From contig NC_084819.1 in NCBI RefSeq assembly GCF_963583255.1, positions 9,256,001 to 9,320,000 on the forward strand: 64,000 bases of DNA, written 5' to 3'. The DNA comes from Pyrus communis (lineage: Eukaryota; Streptophyta; Magnoliopsida; Rosales; Rosaceae). Made by a program: the position numbers and the translations under genes. Of this stretch, positions 46,599 to 56,773 are shown in pieces (position 1 is the first letter of the stretch; each line of letters opens with the position of its first letter). The notes beneath the pieces are model-generated. The model had not been told where the DNA came from, searched no databases, and was given only the letters and a program-made list of their open reading frames with translations.

Positions 46599-47191
46599 AT
46601 TGGGCTGCTCACAGGAAAGGGCAGCAGGTGTAAAGATCTTCTTGCTTTAGAAAACATAAGATTGTTTCCTATCTTGATGTAGATTCCCTTTTTAATTGAA
46701 ATTAGATCCTTCTAAGAAAGAGAAATAAATTAGTTCTAAAGTCCATTTAAGTCTACCTTAAGTAGATTATTAAATCAACTTCAGAGACCAATTTATTCTA
46801 ACCTAGAAGAGAAAGAAAGCTTGAGGATATTTGTTCCCCCTCCTCTAGTAATCTTCTTTACTTGCCCATGCAAAGGACCGTCTTTCTTTGCTTTCTTCGT
46901 CTTCACGCCGCACCAAGGTAAGAAAAAACCAATTTTCCTTGTCTTTTTAATTTTTTGGAGCCTCGAGGCTTGAAATTTGGCTTGATGGAGGGTTAAGGAT
47001 GTGTGAAAAAGTAGCTGGAAGGTCACGACATAGCTGCTGCTGTGGGTGGATGCTGTCTGCTTGGTGCGATGGTGTAGGTTGCTGAGATGAGTTGGGGGTC
47101 GAGTCGGGTCAAGAACTTCTCGGCTTGGGCCAAGGTTGTGAGGCGCTAGGGTATTGGGCTTGGGCATATGTGGGAGAGATGAGAGAGAGAA

Positions 47192-47224
<33 letters not shown>

Positions 47225-47448
47225 AAGAGGTGCGGGGCACCAGCCTCTTCCTTTTGGATCGAGCTGCGAAGTCTTTGGGCCAAGAGAATGGCAGCGCCTG
47301 GCATGCTGGGCCTCCTGGTGCCCTGGGCCACCTAACATGTTGGGCTGGTCTGTAGGGCAACCAGTTGGGTTGTGGCCTTATGTGTACACCAATGAATAAT
47401 AATTTTTTTCATGCAATCGTCTACTATCTTTGTAGAATTTCTTATAGC
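46599..47448. other. Leader region before the antisense gene
   Basis: No protein seen. A (GA)n microsatellite is at 47173-47229; plant promoters and leaders often have such tracts. The sense-looking frames on both strands here come from that repeat. Confidence 0.5.
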
Positions 47449-49740
47449 ATGTCTTCTTCAAGCCACAAGAGTGACGCTAGTTTGAGTAAAATAGGCTACT
47501 TCAAGGCTATTCACTTCAAAATTAGTTCCGATGACTCATTCAGAGATTTCCTTGAAGCATATAAGCACAGCATTTTGTCTGGGGTGCGTGTAAGCATGTC
47601 AAAGAGGAGAGCAGCCGTGAGCCATATAGTGGGGCTCGAAGAGCAATCAAGTTTCACCCTTACTACTTCATGTTAGGATTTACTTTTCCCATGCCGTATT
47701 TCTTCCAAGAAGTGCTTTGCTTCATTCAGTGTGCCCTCATTCAGTGTTCTCCAAATAAGGTTTGTGCGATGGTAGGATTCCTCAATCTGAACCAATTCTT
47801 TGACTTGGATCTAACTATCAACGAATTCTGGTACTTCTTTAACACAAGCCACATTGATGGAGTTGGGCAGCTACAATCCTGTCATAGGTTTTTCAATCAT
47901 TCGAGCAAGAGCGATCATGACTGGGCCAAGGAGACTTTGGAGACAAGTGGAAAATAGGAGTCTAAATCTTTCCCTGAGTTGTGTGTTCCGACGATTTTCA
48001 TCACTAGTAAGTAGATTGCTTAGTCTTTTAGGCTACTTTGTGCTAAGCTACTCTCTGAAATGTTGATTGTCCTTCCCTGTCTATATAGATTCAGAAGTTG
48101 GCTCAACTCCCAAGACTTCTCCAGATACGAAGAAGGTGCATATTGCTTTAGGTATCCTTGCGGAGTACCATGAATGGCGTTAGCTGCTTAGTCCTCTTCG
48201 TTGGGAGAAAGATGGGCTACCCTCGAGGGAAGAGATAAAGCTGGTCAAGGCGGAGGCATTGGCTCGTCTGATAGCTATCATGGAGCCTGTTGTGAATGAA
48301 GGTGGAAATAAGAGATTTTCCCAGCTTGCTCAAAAGATACCAGTTGAGAAAAAACCAAAAACTTCATCCGCTGCTCGTGAGGGTCTGCCTACTACCAAAA
48401 GACTTATGATTGACTTGACTTCTTCCAAGAGGAAGAAAAATAAGGTAGCTAGATCTGAGCCTATGACGTCTGCCATGCCAAAGATAGCTAGTATGATTGC
48501 TGACAGGACTGCTCAGCATAGAGGTTCCGTCGTGCCCCCAATGCCAAATTCTATGCTAGGATGTCTATTGGGAGCTAAGTCTGGTACACCTTTAGAGAGG
48601 CTTGCTACTATGAAAAGAGATAAGGTAGACTCTACTGCTAAAGTGGCGCCAAGGCCTATTCCTCTTATTGTTGAGACTAGTTCGCCTGCCGAGAAAAATG
48701 AGACTCGCTTGGGCAGTTGTGAGAAATCCACCAAGCCTGTTGCTAGAGAGCTTGCTGAGATCTATGCGCTTTTAAAGCCAAATATTTTTGAAGACATAGA
48801 CACGTGTGCCAAGCTTGTTGATGGCATTAGATAGGTTCTCTACCCAAGTTCATTTGCGAAGCGTTTGATCCAATATAGAATGACTGCTCTGCTTTTCATG
48901 ATGCAGAAAACGATGATTCTGGTAGCCAAATCTAAGCTTTTTTACTAATAAGATACCAAGGTTGCCAAGGAGATGGCAACAACTATGGCAGCTGAAGTTT
49001 ATTCTTCTACCGAGAAGATAAAAAAGTTGGAGTCTAAGCTCGTCACTTTGAAGGTGTCCAATATTTCTGCTTTCACTTCCCTACATCTCCAGACTGCTTG
49101 CCGAGAGATCATTGACTTGAAGACTAGGCTTAACGCGATCTAAGTTAAGTATGAAAGTGCAGAGAAAGAGATTGATCGTTACATACCTCATATTCAAGAT
49201 CTTGAACATGCCGCTTCTGAGCTTTGTTCTGCTGGTTACATAAAGGATGAAGAGTTGATTGCTGCTTATAATCAAGTGATCTACTTCAAGAAGATAATCG
49301 ATAGGCTTGAATCCCAAGTGTTGGAACTCCAAGGTGCGCTGAAGATCAACAAAAATCCGAAGAATGAAGTGGATGAGCTGCAACACGTCCTTGTTAGTCT
49401 ACTCGAGGAGAACAAGCAGTTGAAGGGTGGGAAGGCTGGACTCGAGGCTTCACTTATTCAAAGTCAGGCCGATTTCTACAAGTTGGGTTAAGTAGGTCAT
49501 CTCTTTGGTAGGTCGTCTGACTTTGAGTTTGCTGGGAAAGACTTCAAAACCTTCTCTATTTCTCCAGAAGACTTGCTTGCCTTTACTTTTGAAGCTTCTA
49601 TTAGTGAAGTAGTCGGAGAAGTTGGTGCCCAGGCTGGGGCAGCCAGGGGTGAAACGTTGGATGATGTCGCTGCTAAGAATGTGGCGGCTGCTGAAAGTGT
49701 GTTGACCAAGTAGTCGTTGGATGTCCAAGTTGCTAAAGAG
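47449..49740 (+). pseudogene. Antisense passenger gene, 'putative gypsy type transposon' family
   Basis: Starts MSSSSHKSD at 47449. After a one-base loss near 47660 it reads YFMLGFTFPMPYFFQEVLCF and FLNLNQFFDLDLTINEFWYF, the signature of the plant 'putative gypsy type transposon' domain (Pfam Transposase_28, by memory). A Lys-rich linker and then a long coiled coil follow (EKIKKLESKLVTL, KKIIDRLESQVLELQGALK, LLEENKQLKGGKAGLEASL). Ten or so stops, several TAG for Trp or Gln, show decay. Despite the domain name it has no catalytic motif; the function is unknown. It lies antisense to its element. Confidence 0.78.
48007..48088 (+). other. Intron in the antisense gene
   Basis: 82 bp with GTAAGT donor and CTATATAG acceptor. 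Joining gives ...FITN then SEVGSTPKTSP in a continuous frame, where reading through meets a stop at once. A strong case for a real intron kept in an antisense gene. Confidence 0.75.
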
Positions 49741-49796
49741 TAGTCTTCATATGTCATCTTGACCTCCAAAATACCCAAAACATCCAAAAACGTCAA

Positions 49797-51056
49797 TTTG
49801 GGAAATTTGCTTGCTGAGCATTTATTTCATTGCCATAGTCAAACAGAGAAAGATCTGAAACTTTGATACAATCATCTTGGAAAACTCACGAACATCCTCT
49901 AATTGGAATCACTAAAAAATTCATTCATTTTATTACTTTATACTCAAGAGGAATTTGCATGTCCTACATTGAAAATACATAACAAAGTATCAAAATTTAC
50001 CAAAATAAACCAATAAATTATAACTAAGAATAGGGTAAAATATATGATATAATATCGACTCATCACAGGGTCTGCCCACTTGAGGACCAGGAGTCCTAAC
50101 AGAAGCTCAACCTCAAATTTGATAAAGTCGCATTAGGATCTAAGCCTCTGACGGAAGGTAGAGGTTGTCCAAAAGTACTGAACCCAAAGCCGAAATCCCC
50201 AAAACCCAGATTTCGCTGCACCTTCGATTTCATTGCAGGTGACTAGTCAAATACCAAAATCCCATTCGATTTCATTGTTTGCTGCTTCTCGTGGTTTTTA
50301 TCGCTGCTAATTTGAAGCTAGAGTGAGAGATTGAGGAAGAGAAAAATATGGAAGAGGTCGTCGGGATCAAGTAGGAGGGTGGCAATGATGTTTGTAGGGG
50401 AAGAGGCAATAGGTTCCTTTTTTTATTTTATTTTTTGGGTAATATGTTTCAAATCATATTTTTTTTTTTTTGTTTGATTCTTGTGTTGAAAATAAATATG
50501 GATTTTTGGGGAGTGGATTGTTTGATCATCTGTGGTTGCTGATTGTTTTGGGTAAGGTGGAGTGGTGGGGGTTTCGGGGTTTGGGTTGCAGGTAAGGGGA
50601 AGAAGGTGAATAGTAGTGGTGGTGGGGGCCATTATAAATGTTTAACAAATATTAACACAAAAAGTTAATTTATTATTTAAAATAATTTTCTTTCGTTACC
50701 TGGCATGTTAGTGAAATCCACTTTAGTAAAAATGTGGTGCTTATAAGTGTCAAGTCATTATTTAACAATCAAACTGACAGTTTGTCTAACGAATGTATGA
50801 AATTGCAATAAAATTCAAGTTTGTGTTGAAATGTTTTAAAGATGACATATGAGGTTGCAATTGCACAAAAACCTGAGGGGACAAAATGTAATTTACCCTT
50901 AATTAATTGTATGAGTGGTACGGTATTACCATTAGCATTGATTTTGGATACAATTATCATACAAATTTTGTTTGGTTCAAAGGGAGAATTAAAAGTTAGT
51001 TTCCATTTACAATCGATTAGTAAGAGTTATAATCGCCCACTGCCTCGCTAATTGAA
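49797..51056. other. Intergenic, no gene seen
   Basis: AT-rich with T-runs near 50459-50470. A 69-codon minus frame rich in Thr and Pro (50423-50632) is not credible. Confidence 0.5.
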
Positions 51057-51614
51057 ATCTAATGGATTGTACATCGTGTAAGGATGAATGTGAAGAAATA
51101 TCAAAGAGATAGATAAGCATTTAAATATTTTAATTGAGGATGATCAAGATTAATTAATCATACAAATAGTTTCATATCAGGCCTTAAGTTATTTTTGGGT
51201 TTCATGGCCCAATTTGCTCTTGGTCCATAAGGTCCATTAAGCTTAAGTTGTATGACAACTTAAACAAAATGGGCACCCACTAACAAGGTGAGGCCGGCAA
51301 TGGAGGATAAGTGTGCATAATTTGAAGTTTACCACTCAATTGTGGGCAGTAAAAATGTGAAGTTATAGGCTTAACCTTATCTAGATTCTTTCAAGAGAAA
51401 GTTTGGAGGCACAAACTCTCCCTTCTTCTTTATAGCCGGCTAACTTAGGAGAAAATAGCTAGCAATCTCTCTTCTCCTATGTCATCCATCTCGTCTTTCA
51501 CACTACATCCTTGGTGTGGAGACTTAGAGGGTTGCAACCTTGCAAGCTTTGGAGATCCTTTCCTCAAATTCTCAAGGAGCAAAGGAGAAGCAAAGAAGCA
51601 AACATCCAAGGAGA

Positions 51615-51826
51615 GAAGATTCAAATGACAAGGAAGCATCCAAGGAGCTCAGAATGAACTCAAAGGCCCTCCACTTGGGTAATAACCTTATGAACACAAG
51701 GATGAGCTTCAAAGGTATGAAACTTTCCCTCTCTTTAATTTTTAAAGATAGAAGATTCAAATGACAAGGAAGCATCCAATGAGCTTGGAATGAACTTAAA
51801 TGTCCTCCACTTAGGTAATAACCTTA
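51615..51826. repeat. 136-bp tandem duplication
   Basis: GAAGATTCAAATGACAAGGA begins at 51615 and again at 51751, and both units run on to GGTAATAACCTTA. The second unit is cut by the Harbinger element at 51827. Confidence 0.85.
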
Positions 51827-53666
51827 GGCCATCTCTAACTGAGGGTTGGCCAGAGGGCTCGTTTTAGCCCTCTTGCCCTCCAAGATATTAATATTTTAAT
51901 GAACAGTATATGGCCATATTTGGCTCTGTCCCCAACCGAGGGCCAAAGGGCCATAGACCTAAACATAATTTATTATTTAAAAACTACAACTTAAATTCAA
52001 ATCCAACGGTTGACATCATCCTGACGTCAGCTAGCTGTTGGATTTGAATTTTTTTTTTTTTTTTTTTTGCTATAAATATGGTGGATATTGGGCTATAATT
52101 CACACAACTTTGAATTCAATCTATTTCAATTCAATCTCTTTCAATTCAATCTCTTTCAATTAAATCTTTTTCAATTCAAGTTTGCAATGAATTCCAACTT
52201 TGGATCCTCTTCAGATTCCAACCGGGGGTCCTCATCTAATTCCAAATGGGAAGCAAAATGGGCGCAAATGAGATAAGAAGATGAGGAGTCTAATCAAGAA
52301 GTTCAAGTAAGGCACAACAAACAAAACAAAGTAGCAGCCATGGCTGTGGCCATGGTGTGTCAGCCAACTGAGGAACAACCTCAATAGGGTGGCTCTAATG
52401 TTGGTTACTCTTACAAACCATGAAACAGAGCGATGACGCATGCCAATCTGATGAATAACTACTTCAACCCCAACTCGGTGTATACAGAAGAGGATTTCAG
52501 ACATCGCTTCCGGATGAGGCGTCATGTCTTCGAGTGTTTACTTCGTGATGTTCAGCAGGTCCATCCATACTTTCGACAGAAGCGGGACAGAACAGGCCGT
52601 CCTGGTTTCTCACCTCATCAGAAAGTTACTGTTGCACTTTGAATGATGGCCTATAACTCCCTAGTTGATTTGATGGATGAAACCCATGGTATGTCTGAGT
52701 CTACATGCCTTCATACTTTTAAACAATTTTGTGACATAATTGTTCAGGTTTACAAAGATAAGTACCTCTGCGAGCCAAATCAAGAAGATCTGAATCGGTT
52801 CATTCACAAAGCTGAAGACCGTGGGTTTCCAAGCATGATAGGGTCATTAGACTGCATGCATTGGGATTGGAAGAACTGTCCCACCGGATGGCAATGAGGC
52901 CTTAGCAGAAGGTCGAGAAAGCCAACTATTGTGTTAGAGGCGATTGCCTCATATGACACATGGATCTGGCATGCTTTCTTTGGAGTCATTGGATCCCAAA
53001 ATGATATTACAGTTCTTGGGCGTTCACCCCTCTTCAATAACTTGACGGAAGGTAAAGTACCTCAACTTGACTCCTACGTCAACAACCATCAATACAATAT
53101 GGGGTATTACTTGGCAAATAACATCTACCCAGAGTTGGCGACACTTGTCCAAGCAATTCCAAACCCTAGGAATGATGCAAAAAAGTTGTTTACCTTACAC
53201 CAAGATGCATACCAGCAGATGTTGAGAGAGCTTTTGGTATTCTACAAGCACGGTGGAAGATCATCAGTGAACTGGCAAGAGGGTGAAGTCGAAAAAATTT
53301 GGACTCCATCATAATGTCTTGCATCATATTACACAATATGATAGTCGAGGATCAGCGAGATGGGTATATTGATGGAGAGTCCGATGACGACCAAGAAGAT
53401 CCAAATAGGTCAAGAAGGGCTCGTGCAAAAATATGTGATGGGCCTAATTTGTCTTTCAATCCAAGAACTGGTAGTATTTCTATAAATGAGTACATGAGGC
53501 GTTATAGAATGATACGTTCTCGTGCCACAAATAAGTATCTACAACAGGATCTTGTTGCACATCTTTGGGCCAAAAGAAGCATGGAGTAGGCGTTTAAGTT
53601 TTATGTTGTTATATGTTTTTAAAAATGTTGTTTAAGTTTCATGTTGTTAAATGTTTTTTTTTTATG
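51827..53666 (+). mobile_element. PIF/Harbinger copy, right end lost
   Basis: Left end GGCCATCTCTAACTGAGGG with TTA before it (51824-51826). It is homologous to 33670-35949 throughout the transposase, but stops at about 53666 without the right terminal repeat. Comparison with the flanking tandem unit shows that the deletion also removed about 25 bp of the target. Confidence 0.82.
52187..53589 (+). pseudogene. PIF/Harbinger transposase, second copy
   Basis: Same start (MNSNFGSSSDSNRGSS) and end (KRSME at 53587) as the copy at 34115. Blocks FRMRRHVFECLL, SLDCMHWDWKNCPTGWQ, RKPTIVLEAIASYDTW and NDITVLGRSP are kept. It has in-frame stops and a frameshift near 53215. In the restored reading context the third catalytic residue is still Glu (nucleotides for DVERAFG at 53218-53238), unlike the other copy. 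Inactive because of the breaks. Confidence 0.87.
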
Positions 53667-53844
53667 TTGTATGAAAGCTTAAATCTCTCATCTCTTTAAT
53701 TTTTAAAGAGTTTTGGTTCATCAATACTAGGCCTTGAATTTCATGGGAATAAGAATTGATTTTGAGTTCATGTCATCTTTAATAGTTAATTTTATGCATG
53801 CTACGCTCAAATGTTCTTAGTTAGACAAAAAAACTTCCTTTTAG

Positions 53845-53857
53845 TGGTATCAGAGTC
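53845..53857 (+). other. Primer binding site (tRNA-iMet-like)
   Basis: TGGTATCAGAGTC differs at its twelfth base from the canonical TGGTATCAGAGCC. It marks the end of a 5' LTR in plus orientation. Confidence 0.75.
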
Positions 53858-55411
53858 TAGGTCTATTGTTTGGTGAATTCTTTTGGGTTTTTCAATTTTA
53901 TAATTTATGCTTGGAATGTTGTGAAAGTACAAGCTTTATCTGTGCCTCTTTGAATTTTTCAAATTTTGTTCGAACATTTGTCATCTCAAGAGTTGTGGAT
54001 GCATGAACTACATATTTGGAGCCATGCATTAAGGGGGTTCAGCCAACTCTAGGATTAGTGTTCTTTGGTTCTTGTTTGTCTTGTTAAATGAGATTTTAAG
54101 CGACATTAAGAACCCCTAAGAAACCTAGGATTTTATCCCCTTTTGTTTGAGTGAGTTTTGGGATTTATAGAATGGAAAATGTTCATGGAGCTATATGAGT
54201 TTTCATGAGTGTTCTTCATTTGTTCTTGATGTTCATCTCAAGAACAAAAGGTTGGGAGTTTTGTTTCAAATTTGTTTGATAGTTTTATTTAGCCTTTCTT
54301 TTTTTACAAAGGTTGAGTGTTTTACTTGAGAATCCTCACACCTTTTTGGACTTGTTGAAACTTTACAAAAATATTTAACCCTTTCTTTCTACCCAAAACA
54401 GGCCACCCCACAAGTGGGGTACTTTTGGGGTTTTCTTGCAATTACATAAAGTTATAATACTTTTGTGTATTTGCACTTTGACCCACTAAGGGACAAATTG
54501 TTTCTCCTTTAATGAAGTTTTTATGATTGTTGAAGTTTTGAGTTCTAGTTGTAATAACATGAAGTTGTGAATATTTGTGTATTCACAAAGTGACCCCAAA
54601 AGTTTGTGTTTTGCCATAATGGCCTAAAATTTGAGGTTAATGCATTTTGACCTTAATTAGTTAGAGAACAAAATAATTTTGTCTCTTTAAATGAGAATTG
54701 GATTTTCATTTCATTTAGTTGCATTTAAATCAATTCTATGAATTCAAGAACAAGTTGTTTAATTATGAAAGCATGATTGTGAACCAAAGGCCTAGGATAA
54801 TTGAGCTATATAATTGGCCGCTTTTCATTATGAATGAATGAATGAAATTGTATAGGTTTGTTTTCAGTGTACTTTGACTAGGTCAAATGTGATGTAGAAG
54901 GACATAAACCCTTGTTTGCATGCAAATTGGAATAGTTGGGTCTAACGCCCAATAAGACATAACAGTTTTATTGGATTAAACTTGTAATTAAAACCAACTA
55001 CCCTCCCTAAACTAAAGGTCCAACACAAGGCTCGTGTTAGATCAATTCCTAAACGTCCTAAGACCTAAGATGACTATATAGTCCATTTGAGAGTGCCTAG
55101 CATTTGTTAGTAGTTCCATATATTCTCGCTTGTTTCACTCAAATAGTGAGGGTATTACATTCTACTAATTCAACTATTAGTTCTAATCATGGTAGCAACA
55201 AAGCTATTTTAATGAGATTAAAATGAAATTGATGTAGCCCAACACTACTCCCTCAACAAAACGTATATTAAATTGTCAAGCAAGAGATGCTTTGAACATC
55301 TTTTTTCTAGGGCTTCCACCATGGTAGTTCTAATCGTTTGTAACTCATACACATGTTTCACTCCATCATGGGAGAGTACAAAGTACGTGCTTACACTCAG
55401 GAGGACAGTAT
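53858..55411. other. Long non-coding leader of the copia-like remnant
   Basis: No supported ORF. Such long leaders are usual in non-autonomous retroelements. Confidence 0.5.
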
Positions 55412-55431
55412 ACATGCATACATACATACAT

Positions 55432-55462
<31 letters not shown>

Positions 55463-55520
55463 TAAATACATACATACATACACACATACATACATACATA
55501 CATACATACATACATACATG
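55412..55520. repeat. (CATA)n microsatellite
   Basis: About 100 bp of CATA units with interruptions of CACACA. The tyrosine/valine/cysteine frames here are artefacts of the repeat. Confidence 0.97.
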
Positions 55521-56195
55521 ATATTGTGAGGTAGGCAACAAGTATGGTCAACATCATATCATTGTGAGGTCATGCTTAAACCCCCTACACAAATTTGCAT
55601 GGTGGGAATGACTTAACTAAGAGCAATGGCTAACATCATATCATTGTGATGCATCATTCTCTAGAGGCCAAATAAGATGGATAATTAGAAGAGTTGTAAA
55701 TGGCTAAGAGTAATCCTCTCATCATTATTATCGCTAGCCAACACATATCATTGTGAGGTGCATTTGGTAATGGTGATCCTCCCCTACCCCGCTAAAAGTT
55801 CAACACAACTCTCAGATTCCCTTTAGAGGGATGTGAAATTTGCCAAAATTGGTGGTACTACCATTATACTTGACAAATAGTACCATCCACTATTTTGGCA
55901 TAATAGTTTTAAAATCAACAATCTAATTTGGATTCTTTTACTTTATATAGATCATGATATGCCTGAAACAATACCTACCATTATACTTGACAAAAAAGAG
56001 CCTTAGAGGCCAACATTTCCGTGCTTGGTCTGTCAGTTTGAGAATGTTTCAAAGGTGACTGCATAACATATGTGCTCAAGCAATCCCCTTCTCATGTACC
56101 TCTTACGAAATTAACTTCAAAGTAGGAGTGTAAGAGTTAAGCTAAACACAATGAGGATGACTCACAAGCCAAATTATTAATCCTTCATTCTCTTA
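55521..56195. other. Leader continued, no gene
   Basis: The phrase ATCATATCATTGTGA recurs near 55552, 55628 and 55746 as a loose repeat; no frame is supported. Confidence 0.45.
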
Positions 56196-56663
56196 GTGAG
56201 GAGCTTAAGAAACTACATAATCACTAACACTTCAAGTGCCAGAGTTGAAAGTTTACATAAGATGCATGACATAGAAACTAATAATGTAGGCTTCTCAAAT
56301 GTTTGTAGTCTGTTGAATGCCAAAATAGTTAGAGGGACATCGGCCCAACAACATGGACTGAAGGTGGATAAGATCTTTCAAGATCTTGAGAATTTAGGAA
56401 CTCACACTGATGAAAAAATGGCCCAAGACCTTGCATCTCTCTTGTATGATTTCACTAAGTTTGTAGTAAACTATAAAGTGAATGGATTCAATCATACTCT
56501 TTCAAAGTTGATTGACATGTGCTGTGAATTTGAACAAAATTTCAAAAGAGACTGTGGGAGAGAGAATGTGGTCATAAAGAAAAGGTTGCATAAGAAGAAA
56601 GTAAGAAAATCAAAGGAACTTGCTTTCATTGTGAAAAGAATGATAGTCGGAAAAGGAAAATAG
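56196..56663 (+). pseudogene. Decayed copia gag (UBN2-type) fragment
   Basis: A 155-codon frame. KIVRGTSAQQHGLKV, FQDLENLGTHTDEKMAQDL, FTKFVVNYKVNGFNHTLSKL and a basic tail KKRLHKKKVRKSK follow the layout of copia gag proteins (typically KMVEGT, LGFxxDxELxxDLI, FVMNYxMN). The N-terminal part and the zinc knuckle are missing. Similar in kind, not in sequence, to the gag at 39602. Confidence 0.65.
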
Positions 56664-56773
56664 GGTGCGCATTGCGAGCCTTATGACAAGAACTTTTGAA
56701 ATGACTATTTCTGTCAAGAAAATGCTTTTACAGTGAGCTCCAATTCATGGATATTTTATTTAAGAGCTAGTCA

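Larger units (their letters stand above)
46007..49796 (-). mobile_element. Truncated gypsy element with antisense passenger gene
   Basis: A 577-bp LTR (46007-46583) is followed by a polypurine tract on the minus strand and then by an antisense gene on the plus strand (47449-49740). This is the same layout as the left end of the outer element. Gag and pol and the second LTR are missing, so the right side is truncated somewhere near 49796. No target duplication can be tested. Confidence 0.78.
51057..56663 (+). mobile_element. copia-like remnant with LTR, primer site and gag piece
   Basis: A 5' LTR-like stretch (about 51057-53840, including a 1.8-kb Harbinger insertion) is followed by a methionine-type primer site at 53845, a long non-coding leader and a decayed gag at 56196-56663. 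No pol and no second LTR in the window, so the element is truncated or is a non-autonomous derivative. LTR borders are uncertain. Part of the LTR is repeated at 26985-27125. Confidence 0.6.

Noticed and set aside
46244..46657. 137-codon minus frame
   Set aside because: It lies within an LTR and polypurine tract; no domain.
55245..55557. Tyr/Val/Cys-rich frames
   Set aside because: Products of the CATA microsatellite.
27980..56772. Shared TTATTTAAGAGCTAGT next to two solo LTRs
   Set aside because: Only 16 bases, AT-rich, no further similarity; chance is plausible at this window size.
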